NCBI GenBank assembly: GCA_031291175.1
Contig: JARLJO010000050.1
Coordinates: 1 to 64,000 of the forward strand
Direction of reading: 5' to 3'
Length of the DNA stretch: 64,000 nucleotides
Source of the DNA: Gammaproteobacteria bacterium
Lineage (GTDB): Bacteria > Pseudomonadota > Gammaproteobacteria > DSM-16500
The translations under genes were made by a program, and so were the position numbers. The notes below the pieces were generated by a model. It did no database searches. It had not been told where the DNA came from and saw only the letters and a program-made list of their open reading frames with translations. Below, piece after piece: positions 1 to 8,180 of this stretch (position 1 is the stretch's first letter; each line of letters begins with the position of its first letter).

Positions 1-174
1 CCCCCCCCCCGCCCGGTGGTGGCCCCCGGTACCCCCCCAAACCACCGGGGTTACAAATGTTGGGGCCACCCCGGCCACACCCCCCGGTACGTAGGGGTTT
101 GATAGCTTGCGGGTTAGGGTTTGAGAATTACGCGGAATGATAGGATCCAGAGAAGACGGCAGTCATTTCTCAAA
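1..174. other. Low-complexity C-rich contig edge
   Basis: The first ~110 bases are dominated by C and G runs quite unlike the AT-leaning chromosome that follows, and carry no readable frame. pdxA is often followed by rsmA (ksgA), but no rsmA start can be read here. The simplest reading is poor-quality sequence at a contig end; a real GC-rich element is less likely. Confidence 0.55.
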
Positions 175-1173
175 TCAGGTATGAGATCCATTGCTAGCAA
201 GTGTAATAGCAAGTTCAATAGCGGCCACCAGGCTGCCTGCATTCGCCTGACCGCTGCCAGCTAGCGAAAGCGCTGTGCCATGATCTACGGATGTTCGGAT
301 GATAGGCAGCCCTAAAGTCATGTTAACTGCTCGATCAAAGCCAATGTATTTCACAACCGGTAAGGCTTGATCATGATACATCGCCAAAATCGCATCAGCC
401 GATTGTAAGTGTGTCGGGGTAAAAATCGTGTCGGCGGGCAGCGGTCCTTCTACATCCATATTTGCCTCGCGGCATTTTTTAATGACAGGTTGAATGACAT
501 CAATTTCTTCGCGACCCAGATGGCCATTTTCGCCAGCATGTGGGTTCAAACCACAAACTAAAATTTTTGGATGGGAGATGCCAAACTTAGTCTGTAACTC
601 ATGATGCAGTATTTTTAAGGTGCCCAGCAATTTTTCAATGGTAATGTGTTGTGGGACGTTGGCTAAAGGAATATGAATGGTGGCCAGGGCCACTTTTAGC
701 TGGTCAACAACAAATAACATAACGACTTGATCGGTATGACAGCGCTCTGCTAAGAATTCAGTATGGCCTGTGAAAACGGTGTTTGCCTGGTTCATATTGC
801 TTTTGTGAACAGGTCCCGTTACCAGCGCATTGGCTTTTTGATTTAAACAAAGATCGGTGGCAAGCGTCAGGCACTCTAAAACATAGTTTGCACTTTGTGG
901 GTCTAAGACACCGGGAAGGGGCGTGTGATTTAATGTGACGGGCAGTATTTTCAGTTGCCCAGGTTGATGCTGTTGAGTTGCGGCATCTAAATCACAGGCA
1001 GTTAATGTCAGCGGAATACCCAGTTGCCTGGCTCTCACTTCCATCAATGATTTATCTGCGACAACCACAATTTCAGCAAGCCATTTCTGCTTTGCAATTT
1101 GAATAACAACATCCGGGCCAATCCCTGCGGGTTCGCCCGGTGTAATTAAAATTCGCGGCAAGTGTTTTGTCAC
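175..1173 (-). CDS. pdxA: 4-hydroxythreonine-4-phosphate dehydrogenase
   Basis: This enzyme oxidises and decarboxylates 4-phosphohydroxy-L-threonine in the DXP-dependent route to pyridoxal phosphate, in the cytoplasm. The 332-aa length matches the family. Visible motifs are TPGEPAGIGPD near residues 11-21, GPVHKS at 120-125, GHTEF at 136-140, and three metal-ligand histidines at about H167 (IHIPL), H212 (NPHAGE) and H267 (YHDQA). The C-terminal SVDHGTA and GSGQA segments are also typical. It starts one base after the surA stop, so surA-pdxA is one transcript, the usual lptD-surA-pdxA arrangement. A second B6 gene, pdxB, lies at 20.4 kb. Confidence 0.96.
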   Translation of the reverse strand: MTKHLPRILITPGEPAGIGPDVVIQIAKQKWLAEIVVVADKSLMEVRARQLGIPLTLTACDLDAATQQHQPGQLKILPVTLNHTPLPGVLDPQSANYVLECLTLATDLCLNQKANALVTGPVHKSNMNQANTVFTGHTEFLAERCHTDQVVMLFVVDQLKVALATIHIPLANVPQHITIEKLLGTLKILHHELQTKFGISHPKILVCGLNPHAGENGHLGREEIDVIQPVIKKCREANMDVEGPLPADTIFTPTHLQSADAILAMYHDQALPVVKYIGFDRAVNMTLGLPIIRTSVDHGTALSLAGSGQANAGSLVAAIELAITLASNGSHT

Positions 1174-1174
1174 A

Positions 1175-2197
1175 TTAACCTTCTGGGTGCAGGTTGATAA
1201 AGGCCGCGCTGCGGACTTTTGTGATCCATGTTTGCACTTCTTCTTCGAATTTGCGTTGATACAACAGTTGTTCTACTTGTTTGCGCTCTACGTTGTTATC
1301 TTTAGGTTGGCCTACACTGCGTAATCCTGTCAGTTTAACTAAGTGAAATCCATTAGGTGTTTGCACAGGGCCTAAGATGTCATTTTGTTTCATGTGTACC
1401 AACTGATCGGCGAACGCAGATGGAATTTGTGGGAGTTGGCGCCAGCCAAGATCGCCACCTTGCAATGCGCCGCTGCTGCCGGATTCTTCTGTGGCGGCTT
1501 CTTTAAAGCTCGTGCCTTTGTGAATTTGAGCGAGGACATCTTCTGCTTTTTTCTTCGCAGTCGCGACATCTTGTGGCGTTGGATTTTCTGGCAACGCAAT
1601 CAAAATATCTTCCAGATGATATTCTTTGTTGTTGAACGCTTGCCAGTCAGCTGAGCGCATAAAGTCATCCACTTGTTGCGGCGTTACGACAATATGCCCG
1701 CCCACTTCTTGCTGCTGCACTTGCTGGATGGTTAGCTCTTCTCGAATTTCTTTTTGATACTCTTTGACATCAAGGCCCGAATGAACGACTTGAACGTAAA
1801 GATCTTTTACGCTTAATTTATTTTTTTGCGCGATGTCGGCGATCACTTTATTCACTTGCTCATCGGTGACTTTCATGCCAGCTTGCTCAGCCACATACAG
1901 TTGCAATTTGCGATTGATGAGTTGATCCAACACTTGTTTGTGTAACAAATTGGCTGGAGGAATAGCAATGTTGCTAGCCTCTAATTGTTTCTTCGCTGCT
2001 TTTAAAGCTTCATCTAATTCACTTTGCGTAATGACAATATCATTGACGATGGCAACGATACGATCTAATGACTGAGCGTTAGGTTTGCTTTTGGCAGGCG
2101 CTGCGGTTGCATCGGTTACCCAACAAAGACTGCAAAGTAAGACTGCGCATAAGGCCAGGCATTGTTTGAGAGAGGCTATTTTGATTAATTGCTTCAT
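1175..2197 (-). CDS. surA: Periplasmic chaperone SurA, single parvulin domain
   Basis: SurA escorts unfolded outer-membrane proteins, including LptD, across the periplasm. Residues 1-33 form a signal peptide ending in an Ala-rich cleavage region. Residues 40-190 are the SurA N-terminal chaperone domain (DRIVAIVNDIVITQSEL is characteristic). One parvulin-type PPIase domain follows at about 193-292 (GGDLGW, NGFHLVKL), then the C-terminal helix. The E. coli protein is ~428 aa with two parvulin domains, so one is missing here. It lies between lptD and pdxA on the same strand, as in many Gammaproteobacteria. Confidence 0.93.
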   Translation of the reverse strand: MKQLIKIASLKQCLALCAVLLCSLCWVTDATAAPAKSKPNAQSLDRIVAIVNDIVITQSELDEALKAAKKQLEASNIAIPPANLLHKQVLDQLINRKLQLYVAEQAGMKVTDEQVNKVIADIAQKNKLSVKDLYVQVVHSGLDVKEYQKEIREELTIQQVQQQEVGGHIVVTPQQVDDFMRSADWQAFNNKEYHLEDILIALPENPTPQDVATAKKKAEDVLAQIHKGTSFKEAATEESGSSGALQGGDLGWRQLPQIPSAFADQLVHMKQNDILGPVQTPNGFHLVKLTGLRSVGQPKDNNVERKQVEQLLYQRKFEEEVQTWITKVRSAAFINLHPEG

Positions 2198-2253
2198 AAG
2201 TAAGTTACCACTTTATTTTTCGTTAAAGAATGCTTTGATTTGCAGCGCGTCAG

Positions 2254-4887
2254 TTAGTAGTCGCGTCCAAAATCACTGACTATGCCGGTATTGCCGCTAA
2301 CCAGTTTGCTGGTGTCTCCGCTGCCAGCGCCAAAATTACCAAGCCCTCTTAGCGCAAACTGAATGTAAAATTCGCGAGTAAATTGCGGGCTTAGGTTGGT
2401 GGAGACAATATTGACAAAGGTGCGACCCGCAATGGCGCGGATGGCCCAACAACAACTGTCGTATTGTAAGCCAAATACCACACGCTGAAAATAATCTCGG
2501 TTGATACTTTTTGTAATATGGCCCACGGCGCTCCAGTTGTTCAGAATGGGCCAGGTAAAGCCAAGATCGGCTTGTTTTAGGTTGTTATCAGGACTGTTTG
2601 GGTTAGGAGAAAGCGTCGCATCGCCTTGACGAACAAAGGTATATCCAAGATTAATAACGTGATTTGCTTGCGGGCTGTAGGTGACCGCGATGCTTTGATT
2701 ATCCATTTCGTTTAGCTCAGAGTTCCAGATCGCATTGCCATTGACCGTCCAGCCTGGGCTTAAGAGGTAGCTGACCATGCCTGAAATAGGAGAGCGGGGA
2801 AATTTATTGTCTTCATCTATGCTGGAGCCAGGACAGCCAATCATGTCGGCTGTACATAAGGTAACGCGACGTTTGGTAAAGTAAAAGATTTGACCGATGC
2901 CAAGACGCATTTTTTCGACGCCTGAAGCGCTCTCTAAAAAGCGACTGGTTAAGCCCACGGCTATTTGATTGGCATCGCCAAAACGATCCAGTCCGCTAAA
3001 ACGATTGTAAGTAAACAATTGATCGTACGTTAAGGTATTTAAAGTCGTATCAAAGTTGGGTAAGTTTGTTTGATTATGATAAGGCACATAAGTGTAATAA
3101 GCCTGCGGTTCCAGGGTTTGTTGCAGATTATGACCCAGCAGAGAGATATCACGATCAAAATACAGTCCTGAGCCTATATCAAAGATCGGCAATGAGCGTG
3201 AAATAGAGGTTTGCCCATTGATAAAAGGATGTCCCAGGTCGTATTCGGTCATCGCAAACTGCAATCTTGGCGTAATAAATAAATAAGGCCAATTGAGCGG
3301 CAGGCTTACGCCCGGTTGCGCATGGAGTCGATTGCCAATGGGTATGATCTGCGATTCGCCTGGCGTTTCGCGAATCGTAAAATGCGTTAAATCACTCATG
3401 ACGAAATAATCTAATCCCAATGCTTGATCGGGATAATCGCCTTCAACGACAAATTGGGGAAAACGGCTATATTGCGTTTGAAATGGGTACACTTCATCGA
3501 CCGGATTCAACGTTTGATATTGTTGAATACGCGTCATAAAATTCCAATTCAGCCCCTCATAAGCCACATTGCCCGTTTGTAATAATTGGTTTTGGGTGAC
3601 CTCATTGATGTCAGTCCGGTAATCTCGTAAAAAATAATCGTCCGAGACATAGTTATAATCAACCGAGCTGCCCCAATGCTCGTTTAACTTAGTATTGTTT
3701 TGCCAGGAAATCGCACCCCGTGCTGAACCATCATGTTGTAGGCGGCGTAAATTCGCCTGAACGGTATCGCTAGGATCATTTTTATAAGTTTCTTGTGACT
3801 TGGTTTGGAAGTGGCTAAACGCTTTATCATTAGGCGCGACACTAATGTCAAAACGACCGTTAGTAGAGGGTGTTAAATAACGAAATAAATTCGTGTATTG
3901 CCAGCCACGCTTGCCGGTGAAAAGCGGCGTTAAGGTCTCATCATAGTTGGGCGCAATATTCCAATAAAAAGGCGCCGAGACATACGGGCCTAATTTTCCA
4001 GAGGAGCCGAAGGTGGGGCGTAAAAAACCGGTTTGGCGTCTATCGTCTATCGCAAAATTAAGATAAGGCGAATAAAACACTAACGCTTTTTTAATATAGA
4101 GACGTGCATGTGTGGCTGTGCCGCGCCCCGTGTTTTTATCTAATACAATATGTTTTGCTTTGATCTCCCAAACATTCGATTCCGGTGGGCAGGTACTGTA
4201 GGTCGCTTGCTGGAATTCAAAGACGTGCGGTTTTGTTTTAGAGAATTCGGTTGCCTTGCCCCACGCGCTAAGTTGAGTGACTTTGTGCGATTGTTGTAAT
4301 GCTTCATTTGACGGCGTGGCGGGTTTTGCATGCGGATTGCTATAGATCGCCGTCCGATAAATAATTTGATGCAATGATTGCGAACTTTTAACGTAATCGA
4401 TACGCGCTTTTTGTGCCAAAACTAACGTGTCGGGCTCGCGCAAATGGACGTTCCCAATCAAATCGATTGCCAAGAGTTTGTTCGTCTTAGGGTCGCGGTA
4501 AATGTAAGCTTTATTGGCGATGACTTCTTGCCCAAGTTGCGTGGCGGTGACATTGCCTTGCAAGACAGAAGTGCCGTGAGGCGCAAATAAAACCGGGCCG
4601 TTGTTGGTAATTTGCACTAAGTTATTTTTGGCTAAATCGTCTGGGTAATAAAAAGGATCTTCAAAATAGTAGCCACCACAGCGATTGTCCGCGATGGTCC
4701 AGCCTAATTTTTTTGCAATTGCATCGGGCGTCAGCGTGCTATGAGGGATTGGAATATCCGACGTGCTGCAATCTTCTGGGTCTGGTAAGGCTGGTATTTC
4801 TTCTGAGTGAGCTTCGGCAAATAGAAAAACCGCGCTGGCGAGAGTCATGAGTTTTAGCAGCTGGTGGATTTTTCTTCTTATTCGCAT
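2254..4887 (-). CDS. lptD: LPS-assembly outer-membrane protein LptD
   Basis: LptD is the outer-membrane beta-barrel that, with LptE, inserts lipopolysaccharide into the outer leaflet. The 877-aa product starts with a basic signal peptide (about residues 1-28). A periplasmic jellyroll (OstA/LptA-like) region follows, with motifs such as ATQLGQEVIANKAYIYRDPK, then a long barrel rich in aromatic and Asn/Gln residues. Cysteines near residues 40 and 70 and the adjacent pair in YDSCCWAI near the C-terminus match the inter-domain disulfide scheme known for LptD. It is the first gene of lptD-surA-pdxA and is divergent from amgK across 197 bp. Confidence 0.95.
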   Translation of the reverse strand: MRIRRKIHQLLKLMTLASAVFLFAEAHSEEIPALPDPEDCSTSDIPIPHSTLTPDAIAKKLGWTIADNRCGGYYFEDPFYYPDDLAKNNLVQITNNGPVLFAPHGTSVLQGNVTATQLGQEVIANKAYIYRDPKTNKLLAIDLIGNVHLREPDTLVLAQKARIDYVKSSQSLHQIIYRTAIYSNPHAKPATPSNEALQQSHKVTQLSAWGKATEFSKTKPHVFEFQQATYSTCPPESNVWEIKAKHIVLDKNTGRGTATHARLYIKKALVFYSPYLNFAIDDRRQTGFLRPTFGSSGKLGPYVSAPFYWNIAPNYDETLTPLFTGKRGWQYTNLFRYLTPSTNGRFDISVAPNDKAFSHFQTKSQETYKNDPSDTVQANLRRLQHDGSARGAISWQNNTKLNEHWGSSVDYNYVSDDYFLRDYRTDINEVTQNQLLQTGNVAYEGLNWNFMTRIQQYQTLNPVDEVYPFQTQYSRFPQFVVEGDYPDQALGLDYFVMSDLTHFTIRETPGESQIIPIGNRLHAQPGVSLPLNWPYLFITPRLQFAMTEYDLGHPFINGQTSISRSLPIFDIGSGLYFDRDISLLGHNLQQTLEPQAYYTYVPYHNQTNLPNFDTTLNTLTYDQLFTYNRFSGLDRFGDANQIAVGLTSRFLESASGVEKMRLGIGQIFYFTKRRVTLCTADMIGCPGSSIDEDNKFPRSPISGMVSYLLSPGWTVNGNAIWNSELNEMDNQSIAVTYSPQANHVINLGYTFVRQGDATLSPNPNSPDNNLKQADLGFTWPILNNWSAVGHITKSINRDYFQRVVFGLQYDSCCWAIRAIAGRTFVNIVSTNLSPQFTREFYIQFALRGLGNFGAGSGDTSKLVSGNTGIVSDFGRDY

Positions 4888-5084
4888 GTAGCTTCTCTTA
4901 TTGTAGGAGCCGAAATCTTAAAAGCAGCCAGTGTAACGAAAAGGGGTGGTGTAGGGAACCCAGCCGAGCTGTTTTTATGCTGCTTAAGGCGTAAAGAAGG
5001 CTTAATTTTGGGAGAGTTGTGGCATTTTTTAGTAGTTTGCGAGTAAAATCTGGAATTGTTATTTTTATGGGCAAATAAGTCGCT

Positions 5085-6089
5085 ATGGATTCTCGTCTGC
5101 AAAGCTTAGAGCACTGGTTAAAAACGCATTGTCCCTCGCCACCATTACAGGTGATTCCTTTGGCCGGTGATGCCAGCTTTCGGCGCTATTTCCGCATCTT
5201 GTTGCCGGAAGGGTCCTTGATTGCAATGGATGCGCCGCCACCTCGAGAAAACGTGGTGCCGTTTGTGGCCATTGCTGACATGTTGCGACAAAAAGGATTG
5301 TCGGCACCTAAAGTGTTTGCGAGCGATCTTCAACAAGGTTTTTTATTGCTGACAGATTTTGGCGATGATCTTTATTTGAAAACGCTAACTTCTTCGAATG
5401 CGTTAACGCTTTATGATAACGCATTAGATGCTCTATCCATTCTGCAATCTTCCCGTCGCGTGTCGGGCTGGGACATTCCTTTTTTCACAGCGGAATTCAT
5501 GTATCAAGAATTGCAACTATTCAAAGAATGGTTTTTGTTGCGGCATCTGGGTTTATCTTTGAGTCACGAAACAGAAGACATGTTAGCGGAATTTTTTCAT
5601 TTTTTAGCAGAAGAAGCCGCGAGTCAGCCGCAAGTTTTCATGCACAGAGATTTTCATTCAGCCAACCTTCTGGTTTTGCCGGATTCTGATGTCGGCATTC
5701 TGGATTTTCAAGATGCTTTTATTGGTCCGGTGACTTATGACTTAGTCTCGTTATTACGAGATTGTTACATTGCATGGCCGGATGCCTTAGTGAAAAAACT
5801 GGTGCTCTCCTATAAAGAAAAAATCAGTGAAGTCGTCGCGGTCAGTGACGAAGGATTTTTGCGATGGTTTGATTTGATGGGATTGCAACGACACCTGAAA
5901 GCGTTGTTAACTTTCTCGCGCAAATTCCATCGTGATGGCAGTGCGAACTATCTGCAACATATTCCACGCACATTACATTATATCGCGAGCGCCAGCGCAG
6001 AACATAAAGAATGCGCGGCGTTTAATGCCTATTTAACGAATGTGATAATGCCAGCTTTAGAAAAGGTTTCCCTATCATGCGCGCAATGA
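5085..6089 (+). CDS. amgK: Anomeric N-acetylmuramate/N-acetylglucosamine kinase
   Basis: AmgK phosphorylates the anomeric carbon of MurNAc released during peptidoglycan turnover. With MurU it returns the sugar to UDP-MurNAc, bypassing de novo synthesis and its fosfomycin target MurA. The 334-aa protein has an aminoglycoside-phosphotransferase fold: nucleotide-binding N-lobe at residues 25-95 (GDASFRRYFRI), catalytic loop HRDFHSANL at 187-195, and metal-binding LDFQDA at 206-211. It overlaps the murU start by 13 bases, which indicates translational coupling. The pair sits divergently from lptD, as in Pseudomonas-type genomes. Confidence 0.92.
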   Translation: MDSRLQSLEHWLKTHCPSPPLQVIPLAGDASFRRYFRILLPEGSLIAMDAPPPRENVVPFVAIADMLRQKGLSAPKVFASDLQQGFLLLTDFGDDLYLKTLTSSNALTLYDNALDALSILQSSRRVSGWDIPFFTAEFMYQELQLFKEWFLLRHLGLSLSHETEDMLAEFFHFLAEEAASQPQVFMHRDFHSANLLVLPDSDVGILDFQDAFIGPVTYDLVSLLRDCYIAWPDALVKKLVLSYKEKISEVVAVSDEGFLRWFDLMGLQRHLKALLTFSRKFHRDGSANYLQHIPRTLHYIASASAEHKECAAFNAYLTNVIMPALEKVSLSCAQ

Positions 6090-6739
6090 TTCTAGCCGCT
6101 GGGCGCGGCGAAAGAATGGGTGAATTAACCCGTGATGTGCCTAAACCTTTGCTGCGAGTAGGTGATCGCTATTTGATTGAATATTCGCTTGAATCATTGG
6201 CGAAGGTAGGCGTGCAGGATGTAGTGATTAATGTGTGTTATCGCGGTGATCAAGTCAAAGCCGCGTTAGGCAATGGCGAGCGTTATGGTTTGAATATTCA
6301 GTATTCCGAAGAAAAAGAGGCGCTTGAAACGGGTGGTGGTGTTTATCAGGCATTGCCTTTATTGGGCAATGATCCTTTTATTGTGTTAAGTTGCGATGTG
6401 ATTACCGCTTACGATTTGCAACGCTTACCTAAAGATCCATCTTTTTTGGCGCATCTTGTGTTGGTAAACAATCCCGACTTTCATCCCAAAGGTGATTTTT
6501 GCTTATTGGGTCATCGGGTTTATTTAGGGGTCGAGAGCACACTGACATTTGCCAACATCGGCGTGTATCGCCCCGAACTATTCGCGCATTGCCGACCGGG
6601 TCGCTTTCGTTTAGGCGAGCTGCTGAAGCATGAAATTGCCAATCAAAAAATCACGGGCGAGCATTATGTTGGCCCTTGGTATAACATGGGAACCCCGAAA
6701 GATTTGTTGTCTTTCACCGATCCCATGAATCGCACCTGA
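6077..6739 (+). CDS. murU: N-acetylmuramate-1-phosphate uridylyltransferase
   Basis: MurU transfers UMP to MurNAc-1-phosphate made by AmgK, giving UDP-MurNAc for cell-wall synthesis. The 220-aa product is a compact nucleotidyltransferase without the C-terminal left-handed beta-helix of GlmU. The nucleotide-binding signature LAAGRGERMGELT lies at residues 6-18, followed by PKPLL. EALETGGGVYQAL and the metal-binding LSCDVI are mid-protein, and NMGTP is near the end. The start lies inside the 3' end of amgK. The neighbouring kinase makes MurU much more likely than another sugar nucleotidyltransferase. Confidence 0.92.
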   Translation: MRAMILAAGRGERMGELTRDVPKPLLRVGDRYLIEYSLESLAKVGVQDVVINVCYRGDQVKAALGNGERYGLNIQYSEEKEALETGGGVYQALPLLGNDPFIVLSCDVITAYDLQRLPKDPSFLAHLVLVNNPDFHPKGDFCLLGHRVYLGVESTLTFANIGVYRPELFAHCRPGRFRLGELLKHEIANQKITGEHYVGPWYNMGTPKDLLSFTDPMNRT

Positions 6740-6905
6740 TTGAAACAAAAAAGAGCACATCTGGGTTGGGTAATCTTTGCTGGTGTTGATTTTTAATCCA
6801 ATGTTAGTTAGTATTGAGCAGCTTAGGATCAGGGAGGTCTTTTGTGAATTTTCAAAAAAAAGTTCAGGGACAGCCAATTTACGTTCGATAAAATGTGAGT
6901 CCATT

Positions 6906-7331
6906 ATGAAAAAAACATTATTTGTGTCTCTCGCATCATCCGCTTTATTTATTTTTGCTGGCGCCGCTTTAGCGGATCATGCCCCCGTTAAAAATGCGGC
7001 AACCACACCTTATGCCAGCTCGCAACATCCTGCGTCCACAACGAAAGCTGTTGGCTTAAAGCCAGTCGCAAGCCATCGTTCCTATGCTACGGATATCGTT
7101 GTTTTAAACTACACCTCATCACCTTACGAAGTAGAAGTAGATCATCCACCGGTGATTGATGATGTGGTAGCGCCAAACGGTTACGATCGTATTACGAATT
7201 CTCGTTGGTATGGATTAACCGATCTGCATATTTACTACTACGGCATGAAAGTATTTGATGACGTTGTTGGTAATCACGCTATTGTTTCAATTTATCCTGA
7301 TGGCGTGGATGTAGATAACAACTCTTTCTAA
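6906..7331 (+). CDS. Small exported protein, unknown function
   Basis: I do not recognise a family. The 141-aa product starts with a clear signal peptide (MKKTLFVSLASS, hydrophobic core, cleavage near AALA-DH at residue ~22). A Ser/Ala/His-rich linker to about residue 55 and a mixed-composition domain follow (DIVVLNYTSSPYEVEVDHPP, acidic C-terminus). An upstream in-frame extension to 6777 is possible but would bury the signal peptide, so the ATG at 6906 is preferred. The mature protein should be periplasmic or secreted. A terminator follows, then a small lipoprotein gene. Confidence 0.72.
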   Translation: MKKTLFVSLASSALFIFAGAALADHAPVKNAATTPYASSQHPASTTKAVGLKPVASHRSYATDIVVLNYTSSPYEVEVDHPPVIDDVVAPNGYDRITNSRWYGLTDLHIYYYGMKVFDDVVGNHAIVSIYPDGVDVDNNSF

Positions 7332-7356
7332 GTTTGTTGAGATGGGTTTTTGAAAA

Positions 7357-7390
7357 CAGCTTTGCATTTCTGATGCAAGGCTGATTTTTT
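7357..7390 (+). terminator. Rho-independent terminator
   Basis: CAGCTTTGCAT (7357-7367) pairs with ATGCAAGGCTG (7373-7383) with a single G-T pair, and is followed by a run of six T. It lies 25 bases after the stop of the small exported-protein gene. Confidence 0.75.
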
Positions 7391-7408
7391 ATATAAGAGG
7401 AAATCACC

Positions 7409-7792
7409 ATGCGTATTATTAAACTGGGTTCCATTTTACTGGCCGTCATGAGTTTGAATGCTTGTGTTGAGACAGGCTCCTATTACAGTCACCCTGCTTA
7501 CCCACATAATGGGTATAGAAGCCAATTGCCCTATCAGGCGGGAGATTATTCTTCTTCACAACCTGTAGTGCATCATGGTTATGCAACATCGCAATCTGCA
7601 ACAGGAAGTGGGTATGTGCGATCGAGTGAGCGAGTTGCCTCACAATCCATACAAGATCATGGGTATTCCAGCTCTAATGGCGAGCGCGCCCAGCCACGCC
7701 CAGGGCATGCTGTGGCAGCCCCAAATAATCAAGCCATGATGCCATCTGGTCAGACGAATCAGCGTTCTGATAGCGGATATGTTAGTCAGTAA
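7409..7792 (+). CDS. Small Ser/Gln/Gly/Tyr-rich lipoprotein
   Basis: The 127-aa product has a lipoprotein signal: a basic start (MRIIKLG), a hydrophobic stretch and the lipobox LNAC with the acylated Cys at residue 19. The rest is low complexity, with loosely repeated HGYxxSQ/SGYVRSS-type segments, and looks disordered. A good ribosome-binding site (AAGAGGAAA) precedes the ATG at 7409. No functional family is recognisable; anchoring in the inner or outer membrane is inferred from the lipobox only. Confidence 0.72.
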   Translation: MRIIKLGSILLAVMSLNACVETGSYYSHPAYPHNGYRSQLPYQAGDYSSSQPVVHHGYATSQSATGSGYVRSSERVASQSIQDHGYSSSNGERAQPRPGHAVAAPNNQAMMPSGQTNQRSDSGYVSQ

Positions 7793-8042
7793 TTTTGCCT
7801 GCTAAGCTCGTATTGATAGCAGGAAAAAAGCAAGCAGGTTGGGTTCTTGTGACAGCGCAAAAACCCGATCTGCTCGCTCTAGATTTTTCATGCAGTGTAA
7901 AATGGTTTTGATTGTTTCCATTAATATAGAAAGAGTTTTCTTTTATTAAAATATTTCTATAAAATTTAGTCTCCTTTCTTTTGTATTTTCTTCCTTCTCT
8001 TCTTTCTTTTCTTATTTCCCTTCTCTAGCCCAACTTTATCGA
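7793..8042. other. Gene-free stretch with pyrimidine tract
   Basis: No coding frame is supported. A small inverted repeat CCTGCTA/TAGCAGG lies at 7798-7823 without a T run on the plus strand. About 7970-8030 is an almost pure T/C tract on the plus strand, directly before the family A repeat and the comM/yifB gene. Confidence 0.6.
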
Positions 8043-8153
8043 CTTCCACGAAGTGGAAGCAAATAAAAAAACGGGGTGGCAGGGTAGGTCTATTTTTACG
8101 CGCGGAGCCCGCGAGCACGAAAAAATAGACCTACCCTGACAGGACCCCAGTCA
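8043..8153 (+). repeat. Family A palindromic repeat, copy 1
   Basis: A short hairpin CTTCCAC-GAA-GTGGAAG (8043-8059) leads into the ~83-nt core at 8071-8153, which begins ACGGGGTGGCAGGG and ends ACAGGACCCCAGTCA. The core folds on itself: GGTAGGTCTATTTTT pairs exactly with AAAAATAGACCTACC, and the outer GGGGT/ACCCC ends pair as well. The loop contains GCGCGGAGCCCGCGAGC. Five more copies lie at 16963, 24262, 47877, 60970 and (inverted) 61102. It ends 27 bases before the comM/yifB start. Confidence 0.9.
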
Positions 8154-8180
8154 TTTTTTCATTTCTCTCTAGGAACCCCC

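Noticed and set aside
5017-5049. amgK promoter TTGTGG ... TAAAAT
   Set aside because: The spacing is 21 bases, too long for a confident sigma-70 promoter.
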